Assembly: GCA_965602945.1 (NCBI GenBank)
Contig: CBFDBC010000176.1
Coordinates: forward strand, 1-8,106
Direction: 5' to 3'
Length of the DNA: 8,106 nucleotides
DNA from: JAUXEH01 sp965602945
GTDB taxonomy: Bacteria > Acidobacteriota > Aminicenantia > Aminicenantales > Aminicenantaceae
The position numbers and the translations under genes are program-made. Below are positions 1 through 6,484 of this stretch, in pieces. Every line of letters starts with the position of its first letter. Positions within the stretch are counted from its first letter, which is position 1. The notes under the pieces are model-generated. The model searched no databases and had not been told where the DNA came from. It was given only the letters and a program-made list of their open reading frames with translations.

Positions 1-1
1 C

Positions 2-1141
2 CGTTCCGCTGCCTCGAATGTGCGCCGGGGGCTGGTGGTGTTCCAGTTCGTGGTCTCGATATTCATGATCTTCAGCACCATCACCATCTATCGCCAGGTT
101 TCCTATTTCCAGAACCGGGACCTGGGATTCAACAAGGAACGCCTGCTGGCCGTCAAACTCTATGGCGATATGCGCCGGAATGCTGTCACCAGTACCGCTA
201 CGCTCAAGGCCGAACTCCTGGGACATTCGGCAATCAGTCACGTCGCACTGGCCTCCAACCTTCCGGGGGAGAGGCTGAGTGTGGAGAACCTCCGCCCCCA
301 GGGAGTCTCAGACGACCAGCAGCTCCCCAGCATGCGCTACCTCCGGGTGGACGAGGACTACATCGAGACGATGAACATCACGGTCCTGGCCGGTCGCAGC
401 TTCCAGGGCATGACACGCCAGAGCCCCGCTTTTATCCTGAACGAGGCGGCCGTGGCCGCCCTCAACCTGGAGAATCCGGTGGGGACCATGGCCACCAACT
501 TCCGAGGGGTCGATGCTGAGATCGTGGGTGTCGTCAAAGACTTCAACTTCGCTTCCCTCCACAATAAAGTCGAGCCCCTGGTTATGGACTACCGTGTCGA
601 GTGGGGGAGCTACCTGCTGATCAAGTTCCAGGGCGGCCGCACTCAGGATGTCATCAAGTTCATGGAGACCAAGCTGGGGGATGTCGCCCCTCAGAACCTT
701 TTTCTCTACTCCTTTGTGGATAATGAGCTCACCCGCCTCTATGCAGGAGAGATCCGTATGAGCGACGTGTTCAAGGTCTTTTCCCTGCTCGCCATCTTCA
801 TCTCCTGCCTGGGCCTGTTCGGTCTTTCGGCCTACTCCGCCGAGATCCGGACCAAGGAGATCGGCGTGCGCAAGGTGATGGGCGCCTCCATCGCACAGGT
901 CGTAGCACTCCTGTCCAAGGACTTTACCCGCTGGGTCCTGCTGGCCAACCTCATCGCCTGGCCGCTGGCCTATTTCAGCATGCAGAATTGGCTCACGAAC
1001 TTCGCCTACCGCATCCAGATCACCGCGTTCACATTCGCCCTTTCCGCTCTCCTGGCCCTGGCCGTCGCCCTCGTCACCGTCTCCTTTCAGGCCGTCCGGG
1101 CCGCCTCCGCCAATCCCATCGATTCCCTCCGCTATGAATAA
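2..1141 (+). CDS. ABC transporter permease, MacB/FtsX type (C-terminal half, 5' truncated)
   Basis: The frame is open from the first bases of the window, and 379 codons are visible before the TAA. The GTG at position 20 is an internal codon, because the reading frame and family similarity continue upstream of it. An N-terminal transmembrane helix (about residues 11-30) is followed by the phrase QNRDLGFNKERLL, a hallmark of the second module of the roughly 800-residue two-module permeases. Next comes a MacB-type extracytoplasmic domain. The C-terminal FtsX domain has three helices, with the conserved cytoplasmic segment EIRTKEIGVRKVMGAS (about 281-297) after the first of them. The protein ends in the typical NPIDSLRYE tail. 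Members work with an MacB/LolD-like ATPase, here presumably encoded upstream outside the window, in tripartite efflux or envelope lipoprotein/peptide handling. The substrate cannot be told. Identification of the family is secure; the 5' end and function are unknown. Confidence 0.9.
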   Translation, partial: RSAASNVRRGLVVFQFVVSIFMIFSTITIYRQVSYFQNRDLGFNKERLLAVKLYGDMRRNAVTSTATLKAELLGHSAISHVALASNLPGERLSVENLRPQGVSDDQQLPSMRYLRVDEDYIETMNITVLAGRSFQGMTRQSPAFILNEAAVAALNLENPVGTMATNFRGVDAEIVGVVKDFNFASLHNKVEPLVMDYRVEWGSYLLIKFQGGRTQDVIKFMETKLGDVAPQNLFLYSFVDNELTRLYAGEIRMSDVFKVFSLLAIFISCLGLFGLSAYSAEIRTKEIGVRKVMGASIAQVVALLSKDFTRWVLLANLIAWPLAYFSMQNWLTNFAYRIQITAFTFALSALLALAVALVTVSFQAVRAASANPIDSLRYE

Positions 1142-1161
1142 TATTTTGGGGACGGACCTTA

Positions 1162-1190
1162 TTTCCATCCGGCCGCAAAAAGGCTAGAAT
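1162..1190 (+). promoter_or_regulatory. Possible sigma-70-type promoter for the PAS/LuxR gene
   Basis: TTTCCA (1162-1167, 4 of 6 matches to the -35 consensus) and TAGAAT (1185-1190, 5 of 6 to the -10) are separated by 17 bp. They lie in the 94-bp gap between the permease stop and the PAS gene, about 45 bp before its ATG. The hit is weak at -35. It is supported mainly by its location and spacing. Confidence 0.35.
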
Positions 1191-1235
1191 GTGAGAAACG
1201 GTGCAGTCGATGACTGAGTGCCAAGGAGAGGTAGC

Positions 1236-2942
1236 ATGACGGACAGGGACAGCTTAGACCTGGATTATGGGGCCACATGGCAAAAGCTATTCGAACGAGT
1301 TCCCCTCCAGATCCTCGGGATCGATCTTGAAGGACAGATCCTCTACGTGAACAGGTCCTTCGCCGACAGGCCCCTGGATGAGATGACAAGAACCAGCATC
1401 GAGGATCACATGCCCACAAAGGATCACGCACATATCCGGAAGGTCTTGGCAGATGTGGCCAGCACCGGGAGGGCGACACGCGTCGAAATATCTATGGTCC
1501 TCGAGGACTGGTCCTATAGATGGTTTGCCTCTTACGTCACTCCCTATCTGCATGGCGATGAAGTCACCGGGTTTATCGTCATCAATCAGGACATCACCGA
1601 ACAGAAGACGACAGAACGAGCGCTCCGGGAGAGCGAACAGAAGTTCCGGGCCCTGGCCGAACAGTCGCCCAATATGATCTTCATCAACCAGAAGGGTCGC
1701 GTCGTCTATGCCAACAGGATGTGCGAACAGCTCACAGGGTACACTCAGGGAGAGTTCTATGCGCCTGATTTTGATTATCTTTCAATATTCGCGCCCGAGT
1801 CTCTTCCGCTGGTCCAGCAGAACTTTGTCCGCCGGATGCAGGATGAAGAGATGCCTCCTCAGGAATACACTTTTATGACCAAATCCGGGACGCGCCTGAA
1901 CGGCCTGGTTTCCACCCGCCTGTTTTCCTACGAGAACGAGAGCGCCATCCTGGGGATCGTCACCGACATCACAGAGCGCAAGCAGGCTGAGGAGACCCTC
2001 AAGCGGGCCCATGACGAGCTGGAAGAACGGGTCGAGGACCGCACCGCGGAGCTGACCATCGCCAACGAACGCAAGCAGCTGGAGATCGAGGAGCGCATCA
2101 AGGCCGAGGCCGCTCTCAAGACCAGCGAGGAGACACTCCGATCCATCCTGGATTCCTCCCCGGATTCCATTACCGTGGTCGATATTCATGGGAGTTTCAT
2201 CGAGTGCAACCGCGCCGCCCTCGAGCAGTTCCGATTCCGCACCAAAAAGGAAATGACGCAAAGGAATTCCTTTAATCTGGTTGCCGAAAAGGACCAGGCG
2301 CGAGCCATGCGTAACATCGAAGAAACCATCCGTCTGGGAACTGTGCAAAACATTGAATACCAGGTCCTGCGCAGGGATGGCACACCGTTCGATGCCGAAA
2401 CCTCAGCGAGCGTTATCAAGGACACTAAAGGGGAGGTCAGCGGATTCGTGGTCGTGACCAAGGACATCACAGAGCGCAAGGTCTCCGAGGAAGCGCTGCT
2501 CCGCTCTCAAGCCGAGATGCGCGATCAGAAGAAGGCCCTGGAGCAAAAGAACATCGCCCTGGGAGAGATCATCGCCCAGGGCGAGATCGAGAAGCAGAAG
2601 ATCAAGGAAGACATCACGCTCAATGTCCAGCGCGTGCTCCTCCCCATCCTGGATGAGTTGGGGCAGGCAGCCGATCCCAAGCCGCTGTTGGATGTGTTCC
2701 GGCGCAACCTGGACGGGCTGGCCTCCTCTTACGGGTCCCGGATCACAGAGAAGGCCATCAACCTGACTCCTCGTGAGGTAGAGATCTGCAGCATGATCAA
2801 GGGGGGACTTGCTTCCAAAGATATCGCGGAGATTTTGAATATCTCCCCGACCACTGTGGAGCGCCACCGAAAAAACATACGCAAAAAGCTGGATCTGACC
2901 AACCAGGACGTCAATCTGGCCACCTTCTTGCGCAACCTTTGA
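1236..2942 (+). CDS. Three-PAS sensor with LuxR-type HTH (one-component regulator)
   Basis: Encodes 568 aa from ATG 1236, preceded by AAGGAG at 1223-1228 with 7-nt spacing. A GTG at 1218 is in frame but lies before this ribosome site, so it is not preferred. Three PAS domains lie at about residues 8-122, 136-244 and 298-410, each closed by the usual DITE(R/Q)K signature. A long charged coiled coil (about 245-297) separates PAS2 from PAS3. A helical linker (about 412-500) resembles a kinase dimerisation helix but has no kinase H-box or ATPase domain. The C-terminus is a GerE/LuxR HTH (LTPREVEICSMIKGGLASKD from about 509, then ISPTTVERHRKNIRKKL). With no receiver or kinase domain it probably couples ligand or redox sensing directly to DNA binding. 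PAS-linker-LuxR proteins of this layout are known from Desulfobacterota and related phyla. The ligand is unknown and no haem or flavin cysteine motif is evident. No signal peptide or membrane helix is seen, so it should be cytoplasmic. Confidence 0.9.
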   Translation: MTDRDSLDLDYGATWQKLFERVPLQILGIDLEGQILYVNRSFADRPLDEMTRTSIEDHMPTKDHAHIRKVLADVASTGRATRVEISMVLEDWSYRWFASYVTPYLHGDEVTGFIVINQDITEQKTTERALRESEQKFRALAEQSPNMIFINQKGRVVYANRMCEQLTGYTQGEFYAPDFDYLSIFAPESLPLVQQNFVRRMQDEEMPPQEYTFMTKSGTRLNGLVSTRLFSYENESAILGIVTDITERKQAEETLKRAHDELEERVEDRTAELTIANERKQLEIEERIKAEAALKTSEETLRSILDSSPDSITVVDIHGSFIECNRAALEQFRFRTKKEMTQRNSFNLVAEKDQARAMRNIEETIRLGTVQNIEYQVLRRDGTPFDAETSASVIKDTKGEVSGFVVVTKDITERKVSEEALLRSQAEMRDQKKALEQKNIALGEIIAQGEIEKQKIKEDITLNVQRVLLPILDELGQAADPKPLLDVFRRNLDGLASSYGSRITEKAINLTPREVEICSMIKGGLASKDIAEILNISPTTVERHRKNIRKKLDLTNQDVNLATFLRNL

Positions 2943-2943
2943 T

Positions 2944-2975
2944 AATGGGTATAAAAAATACCCATTCCATACCCA
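2944..2975. promoter_or_regulatory. Cluster of three 7-bp half-sites (inverted pair plus direct copy)
   Basis: Two bases after the PAS/LuxR stop is a perfect 9-bp inverted repeat, AATGGGTAT (2944-2952) and ATACCCATT (2958-2966), with an AAAAA loop. A further ATACCCA follows at 2969-2975. The three copies of TGGGTAT/ATACCCA are centred at 2949, 2961 and 2972, about one helical turn apart. There is no T-run after the dyad, so a simple intrinsic terminator is unlikely. The spacing looks more like a protein-binding site. The core TACCCAT fits the TACYYMT heptamer known for NarL, a member of the same HTH family as the upstream gene product, although the arrangement differs from the canonical NarL 7-2-7 site. 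Confidence 0.4.
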
Positions 2976-3202
2976 CAACAGCGCTTTCCCGTTCCCAGCT
3001 CCCTTTCCTTGATTACACGGATATACCGGGGGCCTCCCCTGGGGCGAAAGCGTTTTACCTCTTGAATTGGTGTTATTTAGGAGGGGGGAAGGTGCCGGCT
3101 GATGTCAGCAAAAGGGGGGTTGATGATGGGAACCAAAAAGGTGGGGGCTCTACCCAGCCGGCCAAGAAGAGCCACTATCATAATAGCGGGCATGACCCAC
3201 AT
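2976..3202 (+). other. Gene-poor, G-rich foldable intergenic segment
   Basis: No convincing gene is seen. GCCGGCTG (3094-3101) can pair with CAGCCGGC (3155-3162), enclosing 53 nt with smaller possible helices such as GGTT/AACC (3118-3121 with 3131-3134). Four G-runs occur at 3083-3088, 3114-3119, 3128-3130 and 3143-3147. A Shine-Dalgarno-like AGGAGG (3079-3084) precedes GTG 3092 by 7 nt. That opens a 72-codon frame ending at 3310, six bases before the TerB start, with low-complexity, unfamiliar residues. I could not match the segment to a riboswitch class I know. It may be a leader RNA, a small ORF, or plain spacer. Confidence 0.3.
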
Positions 3203-3232
3203 ATGTCAAGTGTATTTCAAAAATATTATAGT
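3203..3232 (+). promoter_or_regulatory. Possible promoter of the TerB-EBP operon
   Basis: ATGTCA (3203-3208, 4 of 6 to -35) and TATAGT (3227-3232, 5 of 6 to -10) are 18 bp apart in the only AT-rich stretch of this gap, about 85 bp before the TerB ATG. An AT-only dyad, AAAAATA (3219-3225) with TATTTTT (3232-3238), overlaps the -10. It could be an operator or a coincidence of base composition. Confidence 0.35.
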
Positions 3233-3316
3233 ATTTTTTGTTCCTGGCCTTCCTGTGCACGGACAGCCTTGACTCCAGCCCGGATGCCGTCTACTATGAG
3301 TCTTGGGTAGAACCGA

Positions 3317-3793
3317 ATGTTTAATCTAAAAAATCGCATTTTAAAACTGGCTGAAAACGATACTTCGGACCAGGAGAGCTCCGCCTCCGACACCCTCGAA
3401 CGTATCAGAATCGCTACCTGTGTCGTGCTCCTGGAAGTGGCCAGGTCCGACGATGAGTTCTGTTCGTTGGAAAAGGCCACGCTCTCCGCTCTCCTCCAGG
3501 AAGAATTCCGGATACCTGAGGAGGCCGTTGAAGCCCTCATGGAGGTCGCCCACTCCAGGCGGGAGAAGAGCGTCGATCTCTATGAATTCACCAGCCTGAT
3601 CAACGAAAACTATTCGCTGTCCGAAAAGATCCGGATCGTCGAACTCTCCTGGAGGATCATTTACGCGGACAAGGAGCTCAACCGCTACGAGGATCACTTC
3701 GTCCATAAACTGGCCCGCCTTTTCCGCCTCCATCACGAGGACTTGATCGAAGCCAAACTGAAGGTCCTGGAGGAGGTCCGCGGGCAGGCTTGA
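3317..3793 (+). CDS. TerB-family protein (COG4103-like)
   Basis: A 158-aa, mostly helical, acidic cytoplasmic protein. An in-frame TAG at 3308 leaves ATG 3317 as the first possible start; the ribosome site before it is weak. Two TerB-type helical repeats are visible. In the first, residues 41-55 include ARSDDEF and a following Glu-rich helix. In the second, residues 117-136 include ADKELNRYEDHFVHKL. The acidic residues at these turns are the usual metal-coordinating candidates of the TerB fold. The linking segment SVDLYEFTSLINENYSLSEK (85-104) is typical of the stand-alone TerB proteins often annotated as tellurite-resistance TerB, but resistance itself is not implied because no other ter gene is present. 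The stop lies 13 nt before the EBP start, so co-transcription and a shared signalling role are likely. A role as a Ca2+/metal-binding or scaffold partner is inference. Confidence 0.85.
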   Translation: MFNLKNRILKLAENDTSDQESSASDTLERIRIATCVVLLEVARSDDEFCSLEKATLSALLQEEFRIPEEAVEALMEVAHSRREKSVDLYEFTSLINENYSLSEKIRIVELSWRIIYADKELNRYEDHFVHKLARLFRLHHEDLIEAKLKVLEEVRGQA

Positions 3794-3806
3794 GAAGGAG
3801 GAACAC

Positions 3807-5687
<1,881 letters not shown>

Positions 5688-5789
5688 GGGCCATCCCAGA
5701 GTTGTCTCTTCAATACCTGGAGGCGTCTCCGGCGGCCGGCTTCACTAGCACGGCCCGCCGGCTCGGGATGACCCCATCTGTAAGTCCTT

Positions 5790-5999
5790 TCATCTCCGGT
5801 CCCGGTCCAGGGCCTCCCGGGAGAGGATCCCCCGGTAGTAGTCTCGAAACCGCCGGGGGATGAGGATGTGCCCGGAGAATGCCCTGTCTGCATCGTCAAA
5901 ATCCTCATCGCTGTTTTCACCCCTGATTCCTGCAAATTCTATGCCAGCCGGGACTCCTGCTTCGGCCGGATCCTCCTGCGCTTCCAGCCGGCACCCCAT
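5790..5999 (-). pseudogene. Doubtful minus-strand frame, possible gene remnant
   Basis: On the minus strand a frame ending in TGA (5790-5792) can be read from an ATG at 5999-5997 as 69 aa. It has an acidic middle (GENSDEDFDDAD) and a basic end (IPRRFRDYYRGILSREALDR). Codons favour G in first position and G/C in third, as in real genes here. There is no ribosome site before the ATG, and the frame stays open further upstream into AT-rich regulatory DNA. I do not recognise the protein. The segment could be the 3' end of a decayed gene convergent with the EBP gene, a small protein, or chance. The 9-bp inverted repeat inside it favours caution. Confidence 0.2.
5827..5861. repeat. Perfect 9-bp GC-rich inverted repeat
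   Basis: ATCCCCCGG (5827-5835) and CCGGGGGAT (5853-5861) are exact reverse complements with a 17-nt loop. A stable hairpin is expected on either strand. No T-tract flanks it on either side, so it is not a standard terminator. It might be one unit of a dispersed palindromic element. Confidence 0.6.
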
Positions 6000-6092
6000 A
6001 TGACAGGCCTGCGCAACACTCGGCCCAGAGTCCGCACTCAAGGCTTTAAGGGCTGGATGGTCCCTCCTCGAACCGCACGAATACGGGGCGGT

Positions 6093-6109
6093 TGTCAAAT
6101 AATTAGACA
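6093..6109. promoter_or_regulatory. Distal enhancer-like dyad for the receptor promoter
   Basis: TGTCAAATAATTAGACA is a 17-bp palindrome with a single mismatch; flanking T6092 and A6110 extend it to 19 bp. It matches the copy at 6185 at 16 of 17 positions. Its centre (6101) is about -173 from the start predicted for the sigma-54 promoter at 6247-6263. Length, symmetry and position fit an upstream activator site for a Fis-HTH EBP dimer. The protein that binds it is inferred, not shown. Confidence 0.6.
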
Positions 6110-6184
6110 AAAATGAGAATAATGTCGATAAAACATTGTTAATAAACAAGATAGATGTGAATATAAACAGGGACATCCCGTACC

Positions 6185-6201
6185 TGTCTAATAATTAGAC
6201 A
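6185..6201. promoter_or_regulatory. Proximal enhancer-like perfect palindrome
   Basis: TGTCTAATAATTAGACA is a perfect palindrome (8-bp arms around a central A) centred at 6193. That is about -81 from the predicted sigma-54 start and 92 bp from its near-identical upstream copy. The 75 bp between the copies are strongly AT-rich and contain weaker dyads (TTGTT/AACAA at 6136-6149; AATGT/ACATT at 6121-6137), which would suit DNA bending. A TetR- or MarR-like repressor operator is the main alternative reading. Confidence 0.65.
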
Positions 6202-6246
6202 TTTTCATGGTGCTGCCAAGCCCATTCCATCAGGGGTGGGCCCATC

Positions 6247-6263
6247 CTGGCATGCATCTTGCT
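6247..6263 (+). promoter_or_regulatory. Sigma-54 (-24/-12) promoter of the receptor gene
   Basis: CTGGCATGCATCTTGCT matches the YTGGCACG-N4-TTGCW consensus at all positions but one (T for C after GGCA). It has the obligatory GG (6249-6250) and GC (6261-6262) exactly ten bases apart. With C6262 at -12, the start falls near 6274, giving a leader of about 210 nt before the receptor GTG. The two palindromes upstream at enhancer distance and the EBP gene next door strengthen the call. Confidence 0.75.
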
Positions 6264-6312
6264 TTAAGAGCGGTAATGAGAAACGCAATTTCAAGTATCC
6301 CTCCACCGCATC

Positions 6313-6345
6313 CCACGCCCTGTCCGCAGGGCGTGGCTTTCTCTT
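6313..6345 (+). terminator. Strong leader hairpin, attenuator- or terminator-like
   Basis: CCACGCCCTG (6313-6322) and CAGGGCGTGG (6327-6336) form a perfect 10-bp GC-rich stem with a TCCG tetraloop (UNCG class), followed by CTTTCTCTT (6337-6345). The structure lies about 40-63 nt into the predicted sigma-54 transcript. The U-tract is interrupted, so termination would be partial. It may be an attenuator inside the receptor leader, a stop for read-through from upstream, or a 5' stabilising hairpin. Confidence 0.5.
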
Positions 6346-6363
6346 ACGAACACAAATACCATC

Positions 6364-6388
6364 TCGCTGTAAAGCGAAAGGAGGTGAG
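6364..6388 (+). promoter_or_regulatory. GNRA hairpin followed by orphan perfect Shine-Dalgarno
   Basis: TCGCT (6364-6368) and AGCGA (6373-6377) close a GTAA tetraloop (GNRA class). Adjacent is AAAGGAGGTGA (6377-6387), a full-length complement to the conserved 16S 3' end. No ATG, GTG or TTG lies within ribosome-binding distance after it, and the true receptor start is about 97 nt further on. It could be a ribosome standby site or a regulatory decoy. Confidence 0.4.
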
Positions 6389-6424
6389 AATAGGAAGGAA
6401 CAGGAAAGAAACAATTCAATTGGG

Positions 6425-6446
6425 TGGAGTGAGAGCGCTCACTCCA
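6425..6446 (+). promoter_or_regulatory. Leader hairpin just before the receptor ribosome site
   Basis: TGGAGTGAG (6425-6433) and CTCACTCCA (6438-6446) form a 9-bp stem with an AGCG loop, ending 28 nt before the receptor Shine-Dalgarno GGAGG (6475-6479). The 3' arm is anti-Shine-Dalgarno-like. With one bulge it could instead pair with the orphan GGAGGTGAG at 6380-6388, and its CTCAC also complements GTGAG at the start codon. A role in translation control is inference. Confidence 0.45.
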
Positions 6447-6484
6447 GGGTTGGAAGAAATGATCCTTTTATTTTGGAGGTAACA

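Larger units (their letters stand above)
5688..6092. other. Dyad-rich GC intergenic segment
   Basis: About 400 bp after the EBP stop with no confident gene. It contains CCGGCGG (5729-5735) with CCGCCGG (5755-5761), the palindrome CTCCCGGGAG (5814-5823) and a 9-bp inverted repeat at 5827-5861. None is followed by a T-run, so no clear intrinsic terminator for the EBP operon can be named. One of the first two dyads may still act in termination or mRNA end protection. The composition is as GC-rich as the genes, in contrast to the AT-rich part that follows. Confidence 0.5.

Noticed and set aside
308..1168. Long minus-strand frame opposite the permease gene
   Set aside because: It lies antisense to a well-recognised FtsX/MacB gene, its translation is low-complexity Gly/Asp/Glu-rich, and the codon pattern is that of a mirror frame in GC-rich DNA.
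3079..3180. Known riboswitch (cobalamin, TPP or cyclic-di-GMP)
   Set aside because: Short resemblances such as GGCTGATG and GCCACTA are present, but the conserved cores of these classes are missing.
3245..3258. Sigma-54-like TGGCC...TGC element before TerB
   Set aside because: GG to GC spacing is nine, not ten, and the -12 half lacks the TT of TTGC; such spacing is normally inactive.
2939..3310. 123-codon plus frame after the PAS gene
   Set aside because: It overlaps the end of the PAS gene and the half-site cluster from a TTG without ribosome site. Only its last 72 codons (GTG 3092) have an SD, and that is kept as a weak possibility.
6136..6167. Sigma-70-like TTGTTA with TATAAA between the two palindromes
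   Set aside because: Spacer of 20 bp is too long, and AT-rich DNA yields such hits by chance; the sigma-54 element downstream is far better defined.
6207..6482. 91-codon plus frame between the palindrome and the receptor
   Set aside because: Its ATG has no Shine-Dalgarno, it spans the sigma-54 promoter and leader hairpins, and the translation is unlike a natural protein.
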